DNA from: Physcomitrium patens
Lineage: Eukaryota > Streptophyta > Bryopsida > Funariales > Funariaceae
Assembly: GCF_000002425.4 (NCBI RefSeq)
Contig: NC_037260.1
Location: forward strand, 12,519,516 to 12,583,515
Length of the DNA: 64,000 nucleotides
Direction of reading: 5' to 3'
The position numbers and the translations under genes were made by a program. Positions 10,517-20,880 of this stretch are shown here, piece by piece. The notes beneath the pieces were generated by a model. It searched no databases. It worked only from the letters and a program-made list of their open reading frames with translations, and was not told the DNA's origin. The first letter of the stretch is position 1. Each line of letters opens with the position of its first letter.

Positions 10517-11096
10517 TAGTAGTAATCACAATCCAGTTTTTGTATATTTTAATATTCTTTGTTTTAATTTCAAACATTAAAATAGTATGTATCAAGGTAT
10601 TTGCAATTTTTATCAACCAAACGAATACAAAGTCATTACTAGCTGGAATTGCATTGGATTTCTATCTAAATTATGTATTTATTTATGAAAATGTATAATT
10701 ATTAGTATATTCTAAGTTTTGTAAAAAATTATTAAGGGTTACATACAACCATTTTAAAATAATTTGACATGCAGGGAATCCTGATGCCACATTCATGTCC
10801 AGGATGATGATCAATATCTGGAGCAGTGTTTGATGCAAATGGGGATTAATTTTAATGCTCAGCCCTTTCGACAAGGTAGTCTTTGCTTGTGCTTCCAGCA
10901 GTTCATCATACTCAGAACGAAAAATTATTTTCAATTACTTTCTGATATTGACCACTTTGTTGTGGCATTAGAGAATTTAGGTGGTTTCGTATCTACTTGT
11001 TCAATTGGCCACGGTTGAAATGCAAGAGGCCCTCACTAAACTTTAGCAAGACTCCAATAGACTCGGAAATGCCAATGTAAGGGTAAGGATGGGACT

Positions 11097-12830
11097 GGCT
11101 TCGATCTGGTGGACTACAGACATGTTGCTTGCAAGATACGTAGGCTAAATGAGCAGTGGAGCAATGAGAAGACGCAAATGTCTGTAGCAAATGTCTGAAG
11201 CAAGTGTCGACATCCACACAGGAGTTTAACATCTGCAGGAGTTTTGTTCGGACATAAAGTGGCGTTGTGGAATATTTTCGAGATTGAATATCTTCCTCTA
11301 AAGTTTAGGGATGGTTTTGCTTATAGAGAAGTCATCTCGATACTCTAGGTTTCGAACTTTTAACTCTTGTCTCTTTGACATTGTGTGTAAATGTCTCAAT
11401 TACCTTTCTGACATATTTGGACGCATTGAGCTTGATATAATGAACATATTTTTGACATAGTCTGCGCACATATGTAATTTGCTCATGTTGCAGAAGATTG
11501 AAGCTCGGCATAACTTGTGCCTCTGTCTTAGGCAAAGATCTGGAAATCATTTTAAACGAGACTCTTGTTCAATCAGAAAGGGAGGCTAGCATGATTCTAG
11601 TGCAAATATCGTCTGGGATTGTGAAGTTGAATAAGTAGCTGCCGCGGATCATACACTATGTCTTAAAGCTCGAAAATATCCTCTTCATTTCAGGTGGCGT
11701 GGTGAAGATAACTGATTTTGGCCTTGGCAAAATCATAAAGGAAGAGCCCGAGCCTCAACGCATGGAATTGATGTCTCAAGTCGCAGAATTTTACTGGTAA
11801 AATGTGCAAAACAATCATAAAGGCAATGTTAACTTTGAATTCGGTACAATTACTGCGACTTTGCATAAAATCATTAAGCTTAATACTTATTAGCCACCAC
11901 TGATGGGCTTATTAATCGCAGGAGTGTGTCACTGTAGTTTGTCCATGTATTCTATGTATCTTCTCAGTGAACCAATGACAATGGTCCAGTTTCTAGGTGT
12001 AATCAATCGTAATAGTGGTGCGCAGGTACTCACCTCCTAAATGTTTGACCTGAACAAGATTCCGTTAATATCTTCTTAGGTATCCTAAGAAGATGACGCT
12101 ATTGATACTTTGATGCTCATTGCTGCAGCAATTTGCATATTCGAGTGTGGGGGAAGTTGACAAGTCCAGTGCGCTTGTTTCAGGTCGATGTGAGGTCAGT
12201 TGTTGTCATGTTGTAGTAGATGATCTTTGGAAATCGCCCCTCCGGCCACAACCAATGTCAAGAGCAGTTGATGCGAAAAGACACCAGAGTCAATGCCGCC
12301 AAAGTGGAGTTTCCAGCGCGGACATTTGTTTCCCTGGAGGCAAAGATCGTTACAGAATAAGACCTGCACAATAATGTTTCTCATTTCAATTCGAGAGGTT
12401 GGATTTCCATGTCAGTTGTGGTTTTTTGTGTTACCCAAGTCGTGCTACCAAAGTTACTTTGTTCATTTCTTCTCCTTCACAGATGGTATATAGTTGTGTA
12501 CTGTGTCACTCGACGTGGTGGCTTCATGACCTTTCTCTCGGTTGTGCGTATAGCACACTTGTTTGTTTGTGTGTTCTTATTTTTGGAATTTCAATGTTCT
12601 ACTCAGCTGATCGTTATTCAGATCCGTGAGGTTCGTCAATTTTCGCTTTGGTTAACGTAACACAGTTTCCATGATTGATGAAATCTGCTGATGATAGTCA
12701 AACTGGTTGTCATTTACTGCTCAGGGATTCTGAAGCGATGTCTTACCCACGACGAAGTGGATAGGCCAGATCCGCTGACCGCAGTTCAATATACTTACTT
12801 ATCATCTATGAAGAAAAAGCTCCAACACGC
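11097..12830 (+). pseudogene. TLK: Tousled-like kinase pseudogene, introns retained
   Basis: Separate blocks read in order along a Tousled-like Ser/Thr kinase domain. 11097-11193 contains DYRHVACKIRRLNEQWS (the VAxK lysine). 11249-11305 contains VALWNIFEIE. 11516-11797 is one frame with an in-frame TAG at 11636 and contains SEREAS, IIHYVLKLEN and ITDFGLGKI. 12140-12345 contains NRPSGHNQ and AAKVEFPA, after tandem TAG codons at 12214-12219. 12724-12820 contains LKRCLTHDEVDRPDPL. The catalytic-loop Asp of the TLK motif HYDLKPGN is replaced (HYVLKLEN); DFG is kept. Blocks are separated by intron-like spacers with AG acceptors, so this is a decayed duplicate gene rather than a retrocopy. Stops and a frame change show it cannot make a kinase. 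Assignment is from motif memory and is strong because many blocks agree in order. Confidence 0.5.
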
Positions 12831-13319
12831 GGTGATAAACTTCACCAGCACGAAATTGCAGTGGATGTCTTGAATGGTTGCCTTACTGAAAACTCATACT
12901 CCCGGTTCAAGTCTGGTAAATCATTAACATATTTTGATTTACATGACGTAATCTACCGATTCAAGGCAGTTGCATTTATCAAATCCCACGTTTCCAGCCA
13001 CGAACTTTAGGAGTAACGCAGTCAAACTTGTTTACCGATGTGCTTGGATGACTAGATCAGGGTTATCCAAGTGCAATCCTTGTGCACTAAGGCCCCAGAG
13101 ATTCATGAAGAGTGTGGGCTGTACATCAATGTAACAGAAGATTGGAAGAATTTTCAACTTTCTTGAACAAATTCCAACTGTCTACTTCTCTACTGATGGT
13201 AAACTTAAGTAGATAATTGCTTTCTTTTCAGAATCGTCTTCTATTTACTTCTGACAGAACACTTTCGGTCTTCCTGTAATATTGAAATGCGGTCTTTCTG
13301 GAAATAAATATATATAAAT

Positions 13320-13346
13320 AAATAATAATAATAATAATAATAATAA
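13320..13346. repeat. AAT trinucleotide microsatellite
   Basis: About eight AAT units after an imperfect AAAT stretch. Confidence 0.5.
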
Positions 13347-13711
13347 AACTATCTTCAAGAAAATGTGCCCAACGAGGCGACTCAGTCTGGGTTTTGACAC
13401 AGTGTTGCTGCTCTGATCTATCAAACTTGCCCACGTTGGAGAATTTCCTAAAGGAGGAGCGAAACGCTACTGCGTATCTTTAGATTATTGATCACTCAAT
13501 TCTTGGTCCAGAATCTATCTTCTACTGCTAACCCCATGTGGAGCTAGCTCTTTAAAGCTCTCTTGATAAAGTCTCGTGGTTCCAGAAGCGAAGGGTGGTG
13601 GGCTCAGTTTCCAAGTTCAATAGTCACGAAATTTTAACAGAGGTGGGCTGACAAGATGAGGCTGGTCGTGCTTGGAGACCAATGAAGCTGAAATCAAGGG
13701 GCCCCAGAATG

Positions 13712-13866
13712 ATTGGCCAGGACCTTGCCGACCTAACACTAAATGGGCAAGGGTCATGCTGACATTACTCGGGATGACATAGCTTTTCACCGACGTTGAA
13801 GGTCATCGACCAGGCTTCACCGACACTCACAGTGAGTGGTCAGGGTCCTACCGACACCGCTAGGGT
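13712..13866 (+). repeat. Five-unit 31-bp tandem repeat with DRE/CRT cores
   Basis: Five degenerate 31-bp units start at 13712, 13743, 13774, 13805 and 13836. Four contain RCCGAC, the core bound by plant DREB/CBF factors: GCCGAC at 13727, ACCGAC at 13789, 13819 and 13850. The second unit has GCTGAC at 13758. Spacings are 31, 31, 30 and 31 bp. The array lies about 2.1 kb upstream of the SMR gene start. Repeats and cores are read directly; any regulatory role is inference. Confidence 0.5.
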
Positions 13867-14359
13867 TGGGTTCCTGAAGGTCGACTTTGCTCTTCACACT
13901 TTCAATGTTGGAGAGAAGTCTTGTCATGTTATCCTACTACAGTAATGAGATGTATGACATAATCAATTATACGTTTTTTAAACAAAGCAAAACTATCTCA
14001 ATTTTTTCATGATAAATTAAAAAGTTTTCAATGAAAGTTTGACTTTTTTTAGTTTTGTAGGATAAAATCTCATGAAAATCAAGTTCGAAGTTGTTATTGT
14101 AATTTTGATAAGCTTTGCGTGTTAAAACTTCTCAATATTTTTCATGATAATTTAACACATATCATGTATATTTGATTAGATTAATATTGTTCAGTCCATA
14201 TTCATTGATATTCAGTGAAAATTCAATCTTTACTTTATTTTCCTCTGAGACGAAGTACATCACGCACATCATTGTGTACAGAAATCAAATGAACTCTACG
14301 TTTTCAAGGAGATAAAATTGTTTTGAAATGAGGAACTGGTGAATTTGAAGACGGAGTCA

Positions 14360-15968
14360 TAATCGAAAGTGCCACACTTTGACCATCAGCGTAATTGGCG
14401 GAAAAGCCCAAGTTTGACACACACACATACACAACTTGATCTGATCACCGCAACAAGAGCTAGCTCATCACAACACGACCTGAGACACAATCCCTCAAGT
14501 TCGCCATACATTTACTTACCTCAACAAAGAGAGAGACGCACACACACAAACACCAAGCACTCTTCAAACTAGGCAGTTTCCCAGACAGAAATCCACCACA
14601 GGGACGTGGGGAGCGAGGAGTTCGACACACCGGAGTGGACCCAGTCAACCTGGCAACTGCTCAAGAAGAAGAACCCTGACTACGTCTTGACTGATACAAA
14701 AGCTCGAGTTTCTATGGTCAGAAGGTTTCAGAGGCAACCACCGTCAAGCACAAGTAGCAAAATTTCAGAAGCATTCCGTTCTGCAGCTCCGGTCCCATTG
14801 CAGTCGTCACACACTTGATTCTCACAGGGTGCTGATCACCATCAATTCTGTACACCCAGTCCTTACCTCAGACTCATCACTATAGAACGAAAGAAAAAAA
14901 GTTAAGCTGTTAGTAAAATATATTACAATGGGTAGGACATATATTATAATGACTTTGTATATTATAGTAAAATGTATTATAATGTGTAGGATATAAATTT
15001 TATGTCATTTCCCATCCACGTCTTCATCATGCACCCACAGTTTTCTCACCATAAATGTGTGCCCCGAGGACGAGCATTTACTGGTGTGTAAATTTATGAA
15101 GAAGAGAGTGTATTTTTTATGCATAAATAAGGATTCTCATCATTAAATTTGTCACTACTCAGACGCACTTCATTTCCCTGGTGACACATACTTCGGCAAC
15201 GAAACTTCCATGAAACTTCCACGTAAAACAATCGAAACATCAGGAATTGGTTTTATAATGTCAATATGGACAGAATAAATGCGATTTAATGAATGAAACG
15301 AAGGTTTTCGTTCGACTACTCAACTCCCCTCAGACGTGTGGAGTTCGTGGACTGGAATGGATTGTACAGACGAAGTAGATATTATAGAATTCTTAGATTT
15401 TTGAGCTCAGCTACCGAGCCTCCTTTTCCCCTCCTCCTGAAGTGCTTTCCTTGCCTTGCTTGCTTTGCCTCGCACTACGTGTCGTGCAATTCATGCTGCC
15501 TCAATCGATTCTACGCAACGCGACATACATTACTTAGCGTTTTATGTGAAGCGTGTAGTCGTGTGAATTGGTTTCCGGCAGTGTGGTGGAGCTTTTCCGC
15601 TGCGTTTTTGGTTTTCTATTGCAGGAGAACGAGCTTTCAAGTCCAACTTCTCGTCGTTGAAGCGCTGTAGCAAAGTGGATCGTCGTGTGGCAATGGCAGC
15701 GATTTCTGACGTTTTAAGCGTGCTTTTCGTGGTGGTTTGCGTCTTCTAAATCGGTTTGGTGCGCGTTACGAGCTTCTGCGGTGTGGATTGACGTGGTGAA
15801 AAAGCGTTTTCAGGGGATATTGACATATTACCCTGGTTTTGGGCGCTGGGGTTTGATTGTGCGTGGACTAGGTTTTTAAGTGCTCACTTTCGAGGAGATT
15901 AGCGTGTGTGGTCTTTGGAATCAAGAATTTTGCGTGAAGGTTCGGGGAATTTGTGAAAAGGAGCGGAC
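14360..15968. promoter_or_regulatory. Upstream region of the SMR gene
   Basis: It contains CA-rich sequence at 14417-14435 and 14535-14555 and short ORFs at 14369-14572, 14606-14818 and 15293-15670 with no recognisable family. An AT-rich gap (about 14900-15010) holds two near-copies of ATATTATAATG. The later part (15290-15968) probably includes the promoter and 5' UTR of the downstream gene; no TATA box was fixed with confidence. Confidence 0.5.
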
Positions 15969-18900
15969 ATGTATGATCAGGGGTTTGAACGACATGTATG
16001 GCGAGGTGCACCGAGAATGGGCCACGGTGGTTGGAGCGTGGAATGCACTCCTGCGCACAAACCAAATGTGCACATTCCAGGGAATATTTTAAATTTTTTA
16101 AAGAACAGCAATATTCAGGAGCTGCTGAGTGCACCTCCGGTGATTTTCGGATGTGAAGACCTGTTGCTGGAAAAATATGGTAGTGCCATCGTAGGGATTA
16201 TTAATCGGTATCCACCAATTCAACATAATAGCCTTTTACATAATTCGCATGCAGCGCATGCGGGAGCGTCTACGCGACATCTGCACTTAAGTGATAGAAA
16301 ACCAGATAATATTGCATCTCGTCAAGCTGCTGAGGAGTGTTTGTTCTCTAGGTCTGGTGACAACTTCGAGGCCAGCATGGACGTTAGTGGCGACTTGGGT
16401 ACGTTCTCTTATGGCACTGATGTACGTAGTAGAGGAATGAGGAGAGATGGGATTGGAGGATTAAATTGTTCTACTCTACTGTTCAGTAACCTATGATCTG
16501 CTAAATTTCGTAGCATGCTTCTGGCTTCTCAAGAGAGTGATTCTAAATGACAGCTGCAGTTGATTGAAAATTACGTGACATTCATTGCGTTCCGTTTGTC
16601 TCAGATGATTTTGAGGACGACACCCAAAAGGTAAGTTTATTGTTTGCGGTTCTCAGCAATCATCTTTAATAGGGGAATGAATCATTTCGGAAGGTTTGTG
16701 ATCCTCATCTTTCCAGCGATTCATCTTTCAAAGTCCTGTTTTCTTTTCAAAAGTGGCAATCACCTCCCCCCAGAATAAATGCGGGCTATCCCATCTAAAC
16801 AAACATGGACAACTACTTTGTGTAGACCTTCATTTCTAGCTCGCGTAGAAATTTTCAATAGCCTCAGAGCAATCTCAATTGTAGAAATGGTTGTCCGCTC
16901 GATTTATTCTGAACTTTTATTGTCGATGGATTAAGTTTGTAGAGAAGTTTTTTGAGTGATATGGTTGTTATTATATTGTATGTTCTTAAATGAGGTGATA
17001 GGACGGTTGTGGTAAGAGTGTTTGATTGTCACTCTTGCGTGGTGCCTTTGTCACTTGAGCACACATGAAGTTTCAAGATTGCAGAGTCTGGAAGTATTAC
17101 TGCAATCTGCGTCGTCTTCTTCCTAACAATCACAGAACGTTGCCTCAACTAACAAAGTGGTACGGTATTCTTGTGAAAAACATCGAATGACAAGGTAAAT
17201 TCGTTTCATCAGATGAAGAAATTATCCATGGACAAATCTCCCGTAGAAATGGAATTGCAGGTAATGATCACATGAACCATGGTTACCTTGTGCAGGGCAC
17301 AAGGTAAAATCAAGTGGTTGCATTCAGTCAGTCTGTTAATCTATGTTCGTATTCTGGCAGAAACGTCGTGAGGATGTTCGGAACGGATCCAACGTGATAG
17401 TCAGGGCCGGGGCTAATCCAGTGGAAAAACTGCGCTCTTTGAATGAGCTGAGAGATTTTCGTTCTGACCGCAGATTCGAAAACAAAGGTTCACACACATC
17501 AAGGTGATTTCTGTAAATTCATTGCTGGCATTCGTAATCTGATTTTTCAAGGAAGTTGGCGGGCGGACTGCAATTTTCCAGTGTTTTCGTAGGCTGTCAT
17601 TTCTTTCACATATATGTAACAACAATTAACATAGAACGATAAATAGGTGACTAGTGCTCACCTGATTACTCTCTTCTGATCACTCTCTCATAGGCGCATG
17701 ATTATCTAATCAGTACTTTACAGTCGTGAAGTTTCTTTGGCTGACTTGTCAGCTGTTGGGGCTGCAGGGATGCAAAAAGATTTTGCTCGGATGCAACAAC
17801 TAATAATCACGGCGTAAGATTCTCTCCTGGGTCAAAAGTACACGGAAACCACCAGGATATACTTAAAATAAATGTATTCAAGAACAGTTGTGACAGACCT
17901 AATTCCTCACGGCCATTGAGGGCAGCGTGGGCGGACTTTAAAAACCCAGTGGTGCCGTTCAAACAGAGTCTGGCGGAAGCGTCCTTAAGAGATGGATCAT
18001 GTGGAAAACCTGTCTCTGAAAAAAGGAACACTTCTCACTTCCATTCACACGGTAAATACACAGTGGGGCCGTCAGTGTTTTGTAGGGTTTGGTAATTCTA
18101 ATTCTTTAGCTGTTGTGCATAAACTTGATGTGTTGCTTTTGATCTTCTGATTTATGAACATTTTCGGTTATTTTTGTGTAGTTTTTTTGTTTCTTTTTTT
18201 TTTTTTCAGGAAAGAAATTCAATGTGCTGATTATAATTATAGCCACATAGAAGGAATTTATCTGCATTTTTATGTTATTTCCTGAGAACGATCAGATATT
18301 ATGCCATAAATACTGACACGGAAGATGGATTTCAACTGTTAGGAAGAGTTGAAAATGATGAATATGGGCGCCACCGTCTCCTTGCTAATGCCCTTTGGCG
18401 CACGATGAATTATTATTTTAAAGAGGTGCATATTCTATTAGCTTAAATACGAACTCACCATGCATTTCCTGTAACAGGTATTGGCCCAAGTTGAATTGTG
18501 CTATCTTTACTGTCTTTATGAACGAATGTAGTGCTCTATTTTGTAATGCTGTACTAGGAACGGTTGGTTATGTTATTTATTTATGCTATTATGTTTATTA
18601 GGCTGCTGCAGCTTATGATCGTGGAGAGCACTGTCGTGCTGCCACTTTGTCTGGGAAGGTTGTATTTCAAAACTTGGTTCTAATTAACTGGAATGACATG
18701 TATCGTATTCAAGTTGTTTGTTGTAGAATTACTCATTATGGGAGCATCTTGTTCGTTATTTGCAACGCTAATTGGGTTTGTTAAGTGCTATAAACATATT
18801 CATGCATCAATAGTCCTATTTCATCTTCAAGTGTTTTGACTAACTAATCTCGTCCTTTTCAGGGAAAGGAATACAAATATCTTGCTCAACAAGCTGATGA

Positions 18901-19918
18901 ACTTGCCAGTCAGCTCATATTCCAGTCCAAGTATGTTGACGTAATTTCGAGAATCTGATCTTTGAGCATGTTTTAAGGAATTTGCGATCAACAAATTGGC
19001 TTGGATGGTATCAACATTGTGAGGATCTGATTGTTATTACTTGTTTACGTATTTTGTCAGGAACAAAGATATTGTAAACATTGTAAACATTGAGATCGAT
19101 CTGCACGCTTTGCATGTTGGTGAAGCACTTCGATTTTTGCAGCATCGCCTTCAAACGTTCATTTTCCTTCCTTGTATGTCACACGATTCCTTTCATCCCT
19201 CATGTGTTATTGGTCTGACAGCATGTGGCCTATCGTGATATTGTACTCACAGATGCTTTGACAGGTTCGTTTTTCAAAACCATTGTATGCAGTGGAAAAA
19301 AGGTTCTATCTTGGTGTTCGTAGATTTTCACTTCTGTGATTGCTTGTGCAGCGGTGAATATGCTCACTGTGATCACTGGATATGGCTCTCACAGTAGTAA
19401 TGGCTGTGCTAAAATCAAACCGGCGGTAAGTAGTTTTGAATTATTCCTGTTAACGCGATTGAAAACTTTCAACTCTTGTAAATCTGCTTGAAATTCGAGA
19501 TTGAGCTCATTAATTTGTTCAGCTCCTGCATATCTGTTCTACAATCGTAAGGGTGCTTCGAACCAACCGGGTTGTGTGTGCTTTGTCTTTGATAATTTTT
19601 ACCTCTCACTTGCACAAAATAACCAAAATTTAAGGGATGGCGGATAGTAATGTATCAGAGCATGGAAGTTCATGTGCTGAAAAGTCCGCGGATCGTTAAC
19701 CTCTTGCTCATTTGGGCGCTTTAATTTCGATTGTTCTTGCTGTGCATTTTATCAGTTTCTACAATCCCCTTATTTACACCTGTTCTATATTATATGTGCA
19801 GGTTACTGATTTTCTTGTCAGAAATGGGATACCTTGGGGAGAGCCAAATGAAGGTTGTCTGACCATCAAGTCGGTGGATGTTTGCAACAAAGAATTGAAT
19901 ATCACTGATGGTAATTAA
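15969..19918 (+). CDS. DUF1771 and SMR domain protein
   Basis: Model exons: 15969-16398, 16606-16631, 17213-17260, 17361-17503, 17768-18051, 18325-18425, 18602-18658, 18863-18930, 19061-19173, 19253-19264, 19352-19425, 19802-19918. Phases agree throughout; total 1473 nt, 490 aa. The N-terminal half is polar and unrecognised. Residues about 320-385 form a DUF1771 helical hairpin (NYYFKEAAAAYDRGEHCRAA, then GKEYKYLAQQADE). The C-terminus is a Small MutS-Related domain with IDLHALHVGEAL, the TGYGSHSSNG signature and a closing LVRNGIPW. Plant proteins with this pair include CID5-7-like proteins; SMR domains bind or cut nucleic acid in several families. No PAM2 motif was recognised. A strong acceptor at about 18210 suggests an alternative exon between 17768-18051 and 18325, so that junction is less certain. 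Start Met15969 is the first in its frame. Confidence 0.5.
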
Positions 19919-20880
19919 TTTTATTGCAAGAAAGTAGGTAATAGTTGGGTTGTGTATCTGTATAGGCAAAGATGGCTTCACATAATGCAGAATAGACAGA
20001 TTATGTTGGTCTGGATGATACTCGTATGCTAGTTTTGATTTATAATTCTATCTAATTACTCTTGCTCGTAGTTTTGAGGTGCTAGCAATAGCTTCTCGTC
20101 AAATAGTTTTGCTTTTTAAAGAGTTGGCGTTTGGCACAACTGAAATTATCGTAAATGAATCGTTTACATTGCGTTGTCAAGTCAATTCCATTGTATCATT
20201 CTTTTAAATCATATTTGTAAATACTATTACGAATCATTACTTTAAAATGGTTCACATCGTTCTCGATGATTGTTCAGTGTCACTTCACGAAGCGTAGGGA
20301 AGTTGAAAGAAAATACCACAGATGCATGAAAGAATTGGCAGGTCATTTCATGCTTCTAAGATTTACCGGTTTTATCGGCAAAGATGGTGAATATCACAGC
20401 TAATTTGTTGCTGGAGGTGACGCTTCCACGAATTTTGAACCTATATTCCGATAAGTGTGAGGCAACTAACCCTGGTGTCACGATGATGTAACAAATCATA
20501 ATTACAGTTTTTATATACAATTATTATTTATTAACTTTGATGTACCAGAAATGTAAAAGAGTGAGTTCATCAAAGCGGAGAGAAATACATTACTAAAGAG
20601 AAGGACTGGAAATTGACAAATAGAATCAACGATTTACTCGATGTGTTGTAGAAATTGCCTTTTCACTCTGGCTGTAGTAGTATTTTTTGCAACTCGGAAT
20701 TTCACTAGGTGTGCAATAAAGACTAATGCGTTAGTCACAGGCCTCAAAAAAGCCCTTTTTCATAATTTTAAACCTGTGGAACCCAGAGAATGAAATACTC
20801 GTATTTTCTCATGACAGGGTCCTGTGACCTTCGTTTTGAATCTATTGAAAAATGTACGTGATTTCGTCAGGTTTCACAAT
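19919..20880. other. Intergenic region between convergent SMR and MLO genes
   Basis: Tail-to-tail spacer about 960 bp long. It must hold both 3' UTRs. No ORF or repeat of note was found. Confidence 0.5.

Larger units (their letters stand above)
9560..10780. other. AT-rich non-coding tract
   Basis: The sequence is strongly A+T and every frame is full of stops. It contains an AT microsatellite at 10475-10512. Two inverted copies of a motif (GTGAAAGCAAAGGTGAAGCATA near 9980-10000, and its reverse complement near 10307-10330) bracket about 300 bp and could mark a small MITE-like element. Confidence 0.5.
12840..14360. other. Non-coding region with small repeats
   Basis: No coding signal stands out. 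It contains an AAT microsatellite (about 13320-13346), a 31-bp tandem array (13712-13866) and an AT-rich stretch (about 13960-14240). Confidence 0.5.

Noticed and set aside
14369-14818. Two short ORFs around CA-rich sequence
   Set aside because: Low complexity and no family resemblance; no splice connection to a better exon.
15293-15670. ORF of 125 codons upstream of the SMR gene
   Set aside because: Cys/Phe-rich composition with no domain, probably 5' flank read by chance.
17724-17813. Alternative SMR exon reading REVSLADLSAVGAAG
   Set aside because: It is out of frame with the following 284-bp open exon; the acceptor at 17767 gives a longer in-phase solution.
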